Both the position numbers and the translations under genes were made by a program. From Pseudomonas sp. BN102 (GTDB lineage: Bacteria > Pseudomonadota > Gammaproteobacteria > Pseudomonadales > Pseudomonadaceae): a stretch of 59,159 nt of DNA. How positions within the stretch are numbered: position 1 is the stretch's first letter; every line of letters begins with the position of its first letter. The stretch lies in the NCBI RefSeq assembly GCF_029871245.1, contig NZ_SSON01000031.1, positions 1-59,159 of the forward strand, given 5' to 3'. Below the pieces are notes generated by a model. It was not told the origin of the DNA. It made no database searches and was given only the letters and a program-made list of their open reading frames with translations. Positions 34,306 through 43,870 of this stretch are shown in pieces.

Positions 34306-35190
34306 TCACTCCGCAGCATTGGATGCCTCCACCGCCTTCGGCCTGGGCGCGAAGCGGGCCGCCAGGCGCATGGAGCCGGTGACCAGGCGCTGGTAGAGGG
34401 TCGGCAGCAGGCGCTGCATGCCGTCCAGGGCCCAGGCGTCGGCGCCGATGAGGATGCGCCGATTGTCCCGCAGCACGCCGCGCAGGATCACCTCGGCGGC
34501 CTTGTCCGGGGTGGTGCGTAGCAGCTGGTCGTTGAACTGCTGGCGGGCGCGGCTGGCGTCCTGGCCGGTGACGCTGGCCAGGCTGTCGTTCATCCGCGCG
34601 GTCTTGGCGATGTTGGTCTTGATGCCGCCAGGGTGTACGCAACTGGCGGAGACCCCGCAGTCCTCCATGTCCAGTTCCTGGCGCAGCGACTCGGTGAAGC
34701 CGCGCACGGCGAACTTGGTGGCGTTGTAGGCGCTCATGCCCGGCTGGGCAAACAGACCGAAGACGCTGGAGACGTTGACCACATGGCCCTCGCCGCTGGC
34801 CTTCAGGTGCGGAAGGAAGGCCTTGGTGCCGTACACCACGCCCCAGAAGTTGATGCTCATGATCCACTCGTATTCCGAGTAGTCGCTGCCGTCCACCGTG
34901 CCGGCATGAGCGACGCCGGCGTTGTTGAAGATCAGGTTGACCCGGCCGTGGTCCAGCACCACCTGTTCGGCCCAGGCGTGCACGGCCTCGCGGTCGGCGA
35001 CGTTGACCAGGGTCTCGGTAACCTGCACGCCGAGCTTGCGTACCAGGGCGGCGGTTTCCGCCAGGCCTTCGGCATTCACGTCGGCCAGGGCCACCTGGCA
35101 GCCCTGGCGGGCGAGGGCGCAGGCCAGCGCGCGGCCGATGCCGGAGCCCGCGCCGGTGACGGCGGCAACTTTGTTCTCGAAAGACTTCAT
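34306..35190 (-). CDS. Short-chain dehydrogenase partnered with a monooxygenase
   Basis: A 294-residue SDR with glycine motif TGAGSGIG (about 12-19), NNAGVAH, VSSVFG and active-site YNATK, and a longer C-terminal helix than FabG types (LPTLYQRLVTGSMRLAARF), as in acyl-CoA or steroid-like SDRs. ATG 35190 overlaps the monooxygenase stop by four bases. In such operons the SDR typically makes the ketone that the Baeyer-Villiger enzyme oxidises. The substrate is unknown. Confidence 0.88.
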   Translation of the reverse strand: MKSFENKVAAVTGAGSGIGRALACALARQGCQVALADVNAEGLAETAALVRKLGVQVTETLVNVADREAVHAWAEQVVLDHGRVNLIFNNAGVAHAGTVDGSDYSEYEWIMSINFWGVVYGTKAFLPHLKASGEGHVVNVSSVFGLFAQPGMSAYNATKFAVRGFTESLRQELDMEDCGVSASCVHPGGIKTNIAKTARMNDSLASVTGQDASRARQQFNDQLLRTTPDKAAEVILRGVLRDNRRILIGADAWALDGMQRLLPTLYQRLVTGSMRLAARFAPRPKAVEASNAAE

Positions 35191-36743
35191 GCCGGCACCT
35201 CCTGAGCGGTAAGTTGCAGGGCGCCCTGGGCGGCATGGGACGGCACGCTGCGGCTGAAGTGGTAGGCCGCCGGATCGAAGTTGCGGGTCAGCAGGCGGAA
35301 GCGCCAGGTGAAGCCGGGCCAGACGGTGCAGTTGCGGCCGCTCACCGGGTGCAGGTACCAGCTCTTGCAGCCGCCGGCGTTCCACACGGTATTGCCCAGG
35401 CTGCCCTGGAGCTTGCCGTTGAACCTGTCCTGCACGTCGCGCTTGACCTCCAGGCTGCGCAGGCGGCGTTCACCGAGCAGGTCGAGGGCGCCGAGCACGT
35501 AATGGATCTGCGATTCGATCATGTAGACCATGGAGTTGTGGCCCAGGCCCGTGTTCGGCCCCATGAGGAAGAACAGGTTGGGGAAGCCAGCGGTCATGGT
35601 GCCCTTGTAGGCCTCGGGGCCTTGCGGCCAGGTGTCCAGCAGGTCGACACGACCGCGGCCGAAGACCACGCCACGGGGCAGCGGGTCGCTGGGGGTGAAG
35701 CCGGTGCCGAAGATGATGGCGTCGACGTCGCGTTCCTGGCCGTCGGCGGTGACGATGCTGCCGGCGCGGATTTCCCGGATGCCGTCGGTGATCACGTCGA
35801 CATTCGGCTGGGTCAGGGCCGGGTAGTAATCGTTGGAAATCAGCACCCGCTTGCAGCCCATCGTGTAGTCGGGGGTGACCTTGGCGCGCAGCACCGGATC
35901 CTTGATCTTGCGCTTGATGTAGCCCGTGGCGACCCACTGGGCCAGCTTCATCACCCGCGGTGTCAGGGCGAAGCCGATGACGCGGCTTTCGAGAACGGCG
36001 TAGATGGCGCCGCGCCAGAGTTTCTGCAGGATCGGGAAGCGCTCGAAGCGGGACCGCTCGCCGTCGCTGATGGCGCGGTCGGGCTTGGGCATTATCCAGG
36101 GCGCGGTGCGCTGGTAGAGGTCGAGTTGGCCGACCTGGCGCTGGATCTGCGGGACGAACTGGATGCTGGAGGCGCCGGTGCCGATCACCGCCACGCGCTT
36201 GCCGGCCAGGTCGTAGTCATGATTCCACTGCTGGGAGTGGAAGCTCGTGCCCTGGAAGTTCTCCAGGCCATTCAGCGCCGGGATCGACGGGGTGGACAGG
36301 GCGCCCATGCCGGAGACCACGAACTGGGCGCTGTAGTGATTGCCGGCGGCGTCTTCGATCTGCCACAGCTCGTCCTGGTCGTTCCAGGCCAGGCGAGTGA
36401 TCTCGGTGTCGAGCAAGGTCTTGTCCTGCAGCCGGTACTTTGCCCAGCAGCCTTCCAGGTAGCTCTTTATCTCGCCCTGCTTGGCGAACATGCGCGTCCA
36501 GTTCGGGTTGGGCTCGAAGGAGAAGGAATAGAGGTGCGATTGCACGTCGCAGCCGCAGCCGGGGTAGTTGTTCACCCGCCAGGTGCCGCCGATGCCGGGC
36601 TCCTTTTCGAACATGAGGAAATCGTTCTCGCCCTTCTGCTTCAGGCGGATCGCCATGCCCAGGCCGGAGAAGCCGGAGCCTATGATGGCGATCTTGCAAT
36701 GACGGGCAGGGGGGCGGGGTGAGGCTGACGCTGGCGCATTCAT
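35187..36743 (-). CDS. Baeyer-Villiger-type flavin monooxygenase
   Basis: A 518-residue class B flavoprotein. The FAD-binding GSGFSGLG is near 22-29, GGTWRVNNYPGCGCD follows, the Baeyer-Villiger fingerprint FQGTSFHSQQWNHD is near 163-176, and the NADPH-binding GTGASSIQ is near 188. It inserts oxygen next to a ketone using NADPH and O2. It is the first gene of an operon with the SDR and faces a TetR gene across a twin palindrome, which suggests induction by the substrate. Confidence 0.92.
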   Translation of the reverse strand: MNAPASASPRPPARHCKIAIIGSGFSGLGMAIRLKQKGENDFLMFEKEPGIGGTWRVNNYPGCGCDVQSHLYSFSFEPNPNWTRMFAKQGEIKSYLEGCWAKYRLQDKTLLDTEITRLAWNDQDELWQIEDAAGNHYSAQFVVSGMGALSTPSIPALNGLENFQGTSFHSQQWNHDYDLAGKRVAVIGTGASSIQFVPQIQRQVGQLDLYQRTAPWIMPKPDRAISDGERSRFERFPILQKLWRGAIYAVLESRVIGFALTPRVMKLAQWVATGYIKRKIKDPVLRAKVTPDYTMGCKRVLISNDYYPALTQPNVDVITDGIREIRAGSIVTADGQERDVDAIIFGTGFTPSDPLPRGVVFGRGRVDLLDTWPQGPEAYKGTMTAGFPNLFFLMGPNTGLGHNSMVYMIESQIHYVLGALDLLGERRLRSLEVKRDVQDRFNGKLQGSLGNTVWNAGGCKSWYLHPVSGRNCTVWPGFTWRFRLLTRNFDPAAYHFSRSVPSHAAQGALQLTAQEVPA

Positions 36744-36774
36744 GGGCCGAACTCCTGTTCTTGTTAGTTGCGAC

Positions 36775-36810
36775 GTATACAGCTGTATACCAAGGTAGAC
36801 AGATGTATAC
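36775..36810. promoter_or_regulatory. Tandem TetR operators
   Basis: GTATACAGCTGTATAC (36775-36790) is a perfect 16-bp palindrome. GTAGACAGATGTATAC (36795-36810) repeats it with two changes, exactly 20 bases away, so both lie on one DNA face. They fill the gap between the divergent monooxygenase and TetR genes and could repress both. Confidence 0.8.
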
Positions 36811-36858
36811 TCGCCGGCAATCCAGCGCCGTCACAACCAACCTTAGGTAGGGCCAACC

Positions 36859-37563
36859 ATGATTTCCGCCAGCGCCGACGAACAGCCGCCCCGCGACAGA
36901 AGTCCCGATGCTCCGGGCAAGCGCCTGCTCATGGAGGCGGCGCTGCGGCTGGGCTCGCAGAGTCGCAGCCTGGGCGGCCTGGGCCTGCGCGAGCTGGCGC
37001 GGGAGGCGGGGCTGAACCCCAACACCTTCTATCGCCACTTCAAGGATGTGGACGACCTCGGCCTGGCGATCATCCGCAACATTTCCACCCAGCTGCGCCA
37101 GCCCCTGCGCGAGCTGCGCCGCGAGGCGGCGGCCCGCGCGGTGCGGGGTTCCCAGGCGGAGATGCCGAAGCTGCTGGGCATCGACCTCGGCCGCGGCCGG
37201 CGGGTGTGCCGCGAGACGGTGCAGCTGTTCTTCGATTTCGTCGACGGCAACAGCGAAGCCTTCATCATCGGCGTGCGCGAACTTCATGGCTCCTCGCCAG
37301 TGCTGCGTGCGGCACTGCGCAAGGTGATGGACGATTTCACCGCCGACATGGCCGAGGACATCAGCGAGTTCCAGCTGCTGCCGGCGCAGGTCGAGCCAGA
37401 CGTGGTACGGCGGGTATCCAGCCTGGTCAGCCGCAACCTGTTCCAGATGTCCCTGGACTACATCGGCCAGCCGGAGCGCCGCGAGGCCATACGTGCGGAG
37501 GCGGAGGAGCAGGTACTGTTCCTCTTTACCGGGGCCAGTGTGTTGCAGGCGCTGGGGGTGTAG
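36859..37563 (+). CDS. TetR-family regulator of the monooxygenase operon
   Basis: A 234-residue TetR protein. After a charged N-terminus of about 20 residues the HTH is clear (GLRELAREAGLNPNTFYRHF, about 48-67), with DVDDLGLAII following as the third-helix exit. The FabR-like C-terminal part binds an unknown, probably lipophilic, ligand. It is divergent from the Baeyer-Villiger gene with two palindromic operators between them. It is convergent with the large GGDEF-EAL gene (15-base gap). Confidence 0.88.
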   Translation: MISASADEQPPRDRSPDAPGKRLLMEAALRLGSQSRSLGGLGLRELAREAGLNPNTFYRHFKDVDDLGLAIIRNISTQLRQPLRELRREAAARAVRGSQAEMPKLLGIDLGRGRRVCRETVQLFFDFVDGNSEAFIIGVRELHGSSPVLRAALRKVMDDFTADMAEDISEFQLLPAQVEPDVVRRVSSLVSRNLFQMSLDYIGQPERREAIRAEAEEQVLFLFTGASVLQALGV

Positions 37564-37578
37564 GGGCGCTGAGCTTCC

Positions 37579-40500
37579 TCATTCAGCGCCCTGTTCCACC
37601 ACCGCGTTCTCCTCCTTGGCCTTGGCCATGCTGTGGTGGAGGAAGGCCTGGGTGATCACGGCGCGGAGCTGGTCATCGTCCCAGGGCTTGGTGAGGAACT
37701 TGTAGATGGCGCCCTGGTTGATGGCGTCGGTGACCGATTTCAGGTCGGTGTAGCCCGAGAGTACGATGCGGATGGTGTTGGGGTAGAGGTCCTTGACCCG
37801 GCTGAGGAACTCGGTGCCGTTCATCTCCGGCATGCGCTGGTCTGAGAGGATGACCTGGATGTCGTGCTTGGCCAGGTGGGCGAAGGCGTCCTGGGCGCGG
37901 GTGGCGGTGAAGATCTGGTAGCCGTCGCGGCGCAGCACGCGGGTCAGTGCGCGGAGGATGTTTTCCTCGTCGTCCAGCAGGAGCAGGGTCTGCGCGCTGC
38001 TGGGGCCGGCGCGGGTCTCCAGGTAGGCGGCCGGGCTCTTGTGGTGCTCGTGGAGGAATTGCTCCAGCTGGTCGAAGGGCATGGGGCGGGCGAAATAGTA
38101 GCCCTGGAATTCGTCGCAGTGGCTCTTCTTCAGGAAGGCGAACTGGGATTCGCTCTCCACCCCTTCGGCGATCACCCGCAGGCGCAGGTGGTGGGCCATG
38201 GAGATGATGCCCTGGGTGATCGCCGCGTCATGGCGGTCGCTGATGATTTCCTGGACGAAGGCGCGGTCGATTTTCACCTTGTCGATGGGCAGGCGCTTCA
38301 GGTAGTTGAGGCTGGAGAAGCCGGTGCCGAAATCGTCGATGGACAGGCGCACGCCCAGGGTCTTGAGCGCCTGCAGGGTGGCGATGGCGCGCTCGGCATT
38401 GTCCAGCAGCACGGTCTCGGTGATTTCCAGCTCCAGCAGTTCGGCCGGCAACCGGGTCTCTTCGAGGATGCGGCGCACGCTGTCGACGAAAATGTTGCGC
38501 TGGAAATGCACCGCCGAAATGTTCACCGCCACCACGGTGCTGGTCATGCCGCAGTCGAGCAGTTCCCGGCAGTCGCGGCAGGCGGTGGCCAGTACCCATT
38601 CGCTCAAGGGGATGATCTGCCCGGTGTCCTCGGCCACCGGCACGAACTGCGACGGGGAGATGAAGCCGAGCAACGGGTGATGCCAGCGCAGCAGGGCCTC
38701 GTAACCGGTGACCCGGCCGTTGCGGCCGTCGATCTGCGGCTGGTAGTAGAGCATGAAGGCATTGCTCTCTATGGCCTTCTGCAACTCGTTGCGTAGGGTC
38801 ACCCGCTCGCTGACCTTCTGCTCCAGGTCTGTGGTGTACCACTGGTAGCAGTTGCGCCCGTGCTGCTTGGCCTTGTACATGGCCAGGTCGGCCTGCTGGA
38901 TCAGTTGCATGGGCTGCTGCATGCCCTTTTCGCTCAGGGCGATGCCCAGGCTGGCGGTGATGTGCAGTTCGCTGCCGGAGATGGGGTAGGGCCGGGCGAT
39001 GCAGTCGATGACCCGCTCGGCCACCTGCAGCACGTCCTCCTCACGGGCGAGGTCAGGCAGGATCAGGATGAACTCGTCGCCCCCCAGGCGCGCCACCGTA
39101 TCGCCGGGGCGTACCTGCTGGCTCAGGCGCCGCGCCACTTCCACCAGTATCTGGTCGCCGATGCCGTGGCCCATGGAGTCGTTGATCGGCTTGAAACCGT
39201 CGAGGTCGATGAACATCACCGCCAGCTTGCGCTGGTAGCGCTGGCTGATCTGACAGCCCTGGCGCAGGCGGTCCTCCAGCAGCGAGCGGTTGGGCAGCCC
39301 GGTGAGCACGTCGTGGCTGGCGTTGTAGGCCAGTTCGGACTCCACGCGCTTCTGCTCGGAGATATCGTTCTGCACGCCGATGAAGTGGGTGATCTCGCCG
39401 TTCTCGTCGGGGACCGGGGCGATGTAGAGGTCGTTCCAGAAGGGCGTGCCGTCCTTGCGGAAGTTGCGCAGGACCACATGCACTTCGCGCTTCTCCGAAA
39501 TCGCATGACGGATTTCGGCGATGCCCGGCTGTTCCCGGTCGCTGCCCTGGAGGAAGCGGCAGTTGCGTCCCAGGGCCTCGCCTGCGGTGTAGCCGGTGAT
39601 ACGCTCGAACGCCGGGTTGACGTAGATGATCGGTAGATCGGGGGCCGTGGCGTCACAGATCATCGCGCCGTTGTAGCTGGACTCGATGCTGCGCTGGAGG
39701 ATGCGCAACTGCCGTTCGGATTCCTTGGCGCGGCTGATGTCGCGGAAGGCGATGACCCAGCCGCCGAGGGTCTGGGCGTGCAGCAGCGGCGCGCAGTCGT
39801 AGGCGATATGGCGCTCGCCGCCCAGGCTGACTTCGCCGTGGCGGATGACGGCGGCCGGGGCGCCGTAGAGATCCAGCGGCAGGTGGTCGGCCAGCGCCTG
39901 GCCGAGTAGGGTTTCGGCGCTCTGCCCGAGCAGTTCGGCGCCCGCCGGGTTGACGAAGTTCAGCCGGCCCTGCCGGTCCACCGCCAGCAGGCCTTCGCCG
40001 ACGCTGTCGGTGATGGCCGAGGTGAAGTCCAGTTGTTCCTGCAGGCGCTGCTCGCCGGAGAGCACCTGCTGCACCAGGCGGATGTTCTCCAGGGCGGCCA
40101 CGGCCATCTGGGCGAATTGCTGGGCGATGGCCAGGTCGTCCTGGTCGAAATCGCCTTCGAACTTGTCGGAGAGCTGGATCAGGCCGAGGTTGTGCCCGCC
40201 ATGGTCGATCAGCGGCGCCGCCAGCCAGCCCAGTAACGGCAGCTGGCCGCAGGCCTGGTCCCCGGCGGCTTCCAGCTCGGCGCGGCTCAGCAGGATCGGC
40301 TGGTTGTCGGCGCAGGCGCGGGCGTAGAGGGCCAGGCCTTCGGCCGACAGACGCGGAGCTGACCAGCCCTGGTACCGCTCGGAAAGGGAAATGGCGTCCA
40401 GCCCCTGGCCGTCGGCCAGGCTCAGCATCGCCTGGTGGGCGCCCACCAGCAGGCGCAGTTGCTCGCACATGAAGTCCAGCAGGGCGCGGGTATCGAGGAT

Positions 40501-43287
40501 GCCGCCAATGTGCAGCGCCGTTTCGCTGAGACCGCGCAGCAGCTGGGCCTTGCGCTCGGACTGGGCCAGGGTCTCTTGCAGGGCACGGGTCATGCGGTTG
40601 CGCTCGCCTATGTCCTTGGCGATGCCGAACACCCCGACGATGCGCCCCTCGACCACGATCGGCAGGTTGATGACGTCCAGTTCCAGCAGGTCGCCGGCGC
40701 GGGTGCGGCAATGCACCTCATAGCGCTGCGCCTTGCCGTCCAGCACGTCGCGGAAGTGCCGGCGCACGCGCTCTATGTCTTCCTCCAGCACCAGGTTGGT
40801 GAAGGGCCGGCCGATGAGCTCGGCCGGGCTGAAGTCGATCAGTTCGCTGGCGGCCTGGTTGAGGCTGAGGTAGCGCCCTTCGCGGTCGAAGGAAAACACC
40901 GGGTCGGGGTTGAAGGTGAAGAGCGAGCGGTAGCGCTGCTCGCTTTCCTGCAGGCGCAGGCGGTCATGCTGGCGCTCGATGGCGATGGCGGCCAGTTGCC
41001 CGGCGGTGCCGATGAGCTGCAGCGCCTCGTCGTCCGGCGCGCAAGGCTGGCGCAAGTGCACGGCGAAGGTGCCGAGCACGTCGCCATGGTGCGAGATCAG
41101 CGGGATCGCCCAGCAGGCGCGCAGATCGTGACGCAGCGCCAGGTCGCGGTGCTCGCGCCAGAGCGGGTCTTCGCTGATGTCCTGGCTCACCACCATCTGC
41201 CGGCGGAACACAGCGGTGCCGCAGGTGCCCGCCAGGGGGCCGATGGCGTGGCCGTTGAGGGCCTTCTGGTAGGCGTCCGGCAGGCTTGGCGCGGCCCCCA
41301 GCAGTAGACGCTTGCGCTTGCCGTCCACCAGCAGCACGGAACAGAGCGCCGAAGGCTCCAGGGTCTCGCTCATCAGGCAGATGGCCTTGAGGATGTCCGG
41401 CAGGGGCTGGTCGGTGGAGATCATGCTGAGGATGTCGCGCTGGTCCTCGGCATAGGCCTCGTGGCGGACCAGGCTGGTGATGTCGTGGGCGACGGCGAAG
41501 AGGGTGCGTTCGGTGTCCGACCAGCTGGCTGACCAGAGCAGGTGGACCTGGCTGCCGTCCTTGCGCTGGCAACGGTTGCGCACGGCGTCCCAGGATTCGC
41601 CGCGGATCAGTGCCTGGACCTCGGCGCGGGTGCGCTCGCGGTCCTCGGTCACGACGAAATCGGTATAGCGGCGGCCGATCAGCTCCTCGGGCCGGTAGCC
41701 CAGTACGGCATGGCAGGAGGGGCTGACCTGGGTGAAGCGCTCGGCCTCGTCGATGGAGCAGAGAACGTCCATGGAGTGGTCCATGATCCGCTGGTTCTGC
41801 AGTTGCAGCCGGGCCTGGCGCTGCAGGCTCGATTCCAGTTCCTGGTTGCTCTCGCGCAGGCGCTGGCTGCGTTCGAGGGCCAGGCGGGAAAAGCTCTGGC
41901 TGACCATCAGCAGCAGGGTGAAGCCCAGGCCGAACAGCATGAACAGTGGTGGCACGTAGACCGCGCCGGAGTCGCTGCGCGGAAGGGCCCGATAGGTATG
42001 CATGCGCCAGCGCCCTTCGGGGCCGAGATTGGCGCTCTTCTCGCCCACCTGGAACAGGCTGTGTTCCTGGTGGCCCGCGCCCGATTCGAAGACGCGCTTG
42101 GGACCTTCGAAGACTTCCAGGACGAAGCCGTCGAGATCCCTGCCCAACTGGCGCTTCAGGGTGGCGTCGATATCGAGGATGGCCACCACCAGCGCGGTGG
42201 GCTGTCCAGGGACTTTCAGGGGGGAGGCCACCAGCGTGCTGTCGTCTTCGGAAGTGAAACTCTGCGCCGCGCTCATCTGCGCGCCCTTGCCCTGGCGAAC
42301 CTGTTCCAGCCAGGTGCGCAACTCGGGCCGGGCGAGAAAGCGCGTGAGCCAGTCGTGGGCCTGCCGGTTACGCCCCTGCTGCTGGAGCGGCTGGAGCCCG
42401 GCATCGAGTATCGCGACCAGGTTGATGTTGGGGAAGTCGCGCAGGTAGCTGCCGGCTTCCTGCTCCCAGAGCGCAGCCGGCGGCATGTCGTTGAGGCTCT
42501 GCCAGCGCTCGGCCATGCGCTGGATCAGCTGCAGGCGCACGGTCAGGGTGTGCTCGATGGAGGTCTGGGCACGCAACAGCAGCTGGTGGCTGTGGGCGTT
42601 GAGGTTGGCGACCTCGTGCAGGCTGAGGAGGAGCCAGCCGAGGCAGGTCAGCAGCGCGCCAAGCACGCCGGTGGCCATGGTGCGGCGGTCGAGCAGGCGC
42701 CTGTGGTCGTCCGGCAGGGTGCAGAGCATCAGCACCGCGGCGCCGATCAGGGCGATCAGAAGATTGGCGATGTGCTCCGATTCCGGGCGAAAAGCGAAAC
42801 GCGGCAAACCGTAGCCCGCGCCCAGCACGGCGAGCTGGGAGACCAGCGCCAGGCCGATCAGGGCGATGCCGCAGAGCTGGCCGAGCCAGCGGCCGCCCTG
42901 GTGGATCACCGCCAGGACCATGGCCAGGCCAAACAGGCAGGCGACAATCGCCAACTCGCTGCGCACCCGCCAGTAGCCACTGACCAGCGAAACGCCCTGG
43001 TTGCTGCCGCCGGCCAGCACATTGTGCGTGAGGCTATAGCCGGCGAGGGCGATCAAGGCCAGGCCGGCGAGCCGCGAGAAGCTGTGCAGGCCGCGGGTGG
43101 CGCTCAGCAGTGCGGCGCCGGCGAGGAGGCTGAGCAGGGCGCTGTCGGGCAGCAGTGCCAGGTCCTCGCGGACCGGGCTGGCCAGGGCAAAGAAGGCGGC
43201 CAGGCTGATGCAGCCCAGCGAGATCAGGGCGAATGCCAGGCAGTGCAGGTAGGCCTGGAAGATGAGCGTACGGTTGTGCTGGGCCAT
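37579..43287 (-). CDS. LOV-containing GGDEF-EAL-REC c-di-GMP enzyme (1902 aa)
   Basis: An integral membrane signalling enzyme. In order: about eight N-terminal helices (1-230); a periplasmic sensor region and one more helix (to about 480); PAS (about 500-610); GAF (620-780); PAS (785-905); GAF (930-1080); PAS (1085-1190). Next comes a LOV domain (1205-1310) with the flavin-adduct Cys1243 in GRNCRFLQG and the QND end motif. GGDEF follows (1402-1406, with I-site RPGD), then EAL (Glu1530, with NIS, ITETVL, DDFGTG, KIDRAF and AEGVES intact). A C-terminal receiver has Asp1816. Both cyclase and phosphodiesterase appear complete. Light, redox/ligand and phosphoryl inputs may converge. It is the last gene of a four-gene operon. 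Confidence 0.9.
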   Translation of the reverse strand: MAQHNRTLIFQAYLHCLAFALISLGCISLAAFFALASPVREDLALLPDSALLSLLAGAALLSATRGLHSFSRLAGLALIALAGYSLTHNVLAGGSNQGVSLVSGYWRVRSELAIVACLFGLAMVLAVIHQGGRWLGQLCGIALIGLALVSQLAVLGAGYGLPRFAFRPESEHIANLLIALIGAAVLMLCTLPDDHRRLLDRRTMATGVLGALLTCLGWLLLSLHEVANLNAHSHQLLLRAQTSIEHTLTVRLQLIQRMAERWQSLNDMPPAALWEQEAGSYLRDFPNINLVAILDAGLQPLQQQGRNRQAHDWLTRFLARPELRTWLEQVRQGKGAQMSAAQSFTSEDDSTLVASPLKVPGQPTALVVAILDIDATLKRQLGRDLDGFVLEVFEGPKRVFESGAGHQEHSLFQVGEKSANLGPEGRWRMHTYRALPRSDSGAVYVPPLFMLFGLGFTLLLMVSQSFSRLALERSQRLRESNQELESSLQRQARLQLQNQRIMDHSMDVLCSIDEAERFTQVSPSCHAVLGYRPEELIGRRYTDFVVTEDRERTRAEVQALIRGESWDAVRNRCQRKDGSQVHLLWSASWSDTERTLFAVAHDITSLVRHEAYAEDQRDILSMISTDQPLPDILKAICLMSETLEPSALCSVLLVDGKRKRLLLGAAPSLPDAYQKALNGHAIGPLAGTCGTAVFRRQMVVSQDISEDPLWREHRDLALRHDLRACWAIPLISHHGDVLGTFAVHLRQPCAPDDEALQLIGTAGQLAAIAIERQHDRLRLQESEQRYRSLFTFNPDPVFSFDREGRYLSLNQAASELIDFSPAELIGRPFTNLVLEEDIERVRRHFRDVLDGKAQRYEVHCRTRAGDLLELDVINLPIVVEGRIVGVFGIAKDIGERNRMTRALQETLAQSERKAQLLRGLSETALHIGGILDTRALLDFMCEQLRLLVGAHQAMLSLADGQGLDAISLSERYQGWSAPRLSAEGLALYARACADNQPILLSRAELEAAGDQACGQLPLLGWLAAPLIDHGGHNLGLIQLSDKFEGDFDQDDLAIAQQFAQMAVAALENIRLVQQVLSGEQRLQEQLDFTSAITDSVGEGLLAVDRQGRLNFVNPAGAELLGQSAETLLGQALADHLPLDLYGAPAAVIRHGEVSLGGERHIAYDCAPLLHAQTLGGWVIAFRDISRAKESERQLRILQRSIESSYNGAMICDATAPDLPIIYVNPAFERITGYTAGEALGRNCRFLQGSDREQPGIAEIRHAISEKREVHVVLRNFRKDGTPFWNDLYIAPVPDENGEITHFIGVQNDISEQKRVESELAYNASHDVLTGLPNRSLLEDRLRQGCQISQRYQRKLAVMFIDLDGFKPINDSMGHGIGDQILVEVARRLSQQVRPGDTVARLGGDEFILILPDLAREEDVLQVAERVIDCIARPYPISGSELHITASLGIALSEKGMQQPMQLIQQADLAMYKAKQHGRNCYQWYTTDLEQKVSERVTLRNELQKAIESNAFMLYYQPQIDGRNGRVTGYEALLRWHHPLLGFISPSQFVPVAEDTGQIIPLSEWVLATACRDCRELLDCGMTSTVVAVNISAVHFQRNIFVDSVRRILEETRLPAELLELEITETVLLDNAERAIATLQALKTLGVRLSIDDFGTGFSSLNYLKRLPIDKVKIDRAFVQEIISDRHDAAITQGIISMAHHLRLRVIAEGVESESQFAFLKKSHCDEFQGYYFARPMPFDQLEQFLHEHHKSPAAYLETRAGPSSAQTLLLLDDEENILRALTRVLRRDGYQIFTATRAQDAFAHLAKHDIQVILSDQRMPEMNGTEFLSRVKDLYPNTIRIVLSGYTDLKSVTDAINQGAIYKFLTKPWDDDQLRAVITQAFLHHSMAKAKEENAVVEQGAE

Positions 43288-43333
43288 GGTGTCGCGCCGT
43301 TCCGTTGGCTGGGGCGGTTCCGGGTGAGCGGGA

Positions 43334-43870
43334 TCATTCGTCCAGGTCGTAGCCCTCCAGCAGCACGGCGCCGTCGCTGTCGCGGCGTACCCGGGTCAGA
43401 CCGGGGTGCTCGCTCTCCAGGCGAAGCAACTCGCGGCGCTGGCGTTCGAGGGCATCCTGCTGACCACGCACCTGCTGCAGCAGGGACTGGTTTTCCTCGC
43501 GCAGCTGGTAGAGGTCGATGGCGGCCTCCAGGGCGCTTTCGATTTCGTAGTTCTCCCAGGGCTTGGAGAGAAAACGATAGATTTCGGCGCGGTTGATCGC
43601 CTGCATCAGGGTGGCTCGGTCGCCGTGGGCGCTGAGCAGCAGGCGCAGCGCGTCGGGCTGGCGCTGGCGGGCGAACTGCAGGTAGGTCAGGCCATCCAGC
43701 TGGGGCATGTTGAGGTCGCAGATGATCGCCGCGTAGCGATGCTCGATCAGCGCCTCCAGCGCCGCCTGCGGGTCGTGGAATGCGTGCAGGGTCCAGCCCC
43801 GGGGGCGTAGTTGGCGCTGCAGGGCCGCGAGGATGTTGGGCTCGTCGTCCACCAGTTGGATCTTGATCAT
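43334..43870 (-). CDS. Response regulator with coiled-coil tail
   Basis: A 178-residue protein: a receiver domain (acidic DDE at 8-10, phospho-acceptor Asp52 in IICDLNMPQ, Lys in FLSKPWENYE) and a C-terminal coiled coil (LREENQSLLQQVRGQQDAL) without a DNA-binding domain. The receiver is of the RpfG/VieA kind, as in its two neighbours. ATG 43870 overlaps the upstream stop by one base. It may act as a phosphate sink, a shuttle, or a partner of the large cyclase gene 46 bases downstream. Confidence 0.85.
   Translation of the reverse strand: MIKIQLVDDEPNILAALQRQLRPRGWTLHAFHDPQAALEALIEHRYAAIICDLNMPQLDGLTYLQFARQRQPDALRLLLSAHGDRATLMQAINRAEIYRFLSKPWENYEIESALEAAIDLYQLREENQSLLQQVRGQQDALERQRRELLRLESEHPGLTRVRRDSDGAVLLEGYDLDE

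Noticed and set aside
37579-43287. That the 1902-residue gene is an artificial fusion of two genes
   Set aside because: The frame is continuous with domains in a sensible order, linkers look natural and no internal start with a strong RBS was noticed. A sequencing error joining two frames would normally break a domain.
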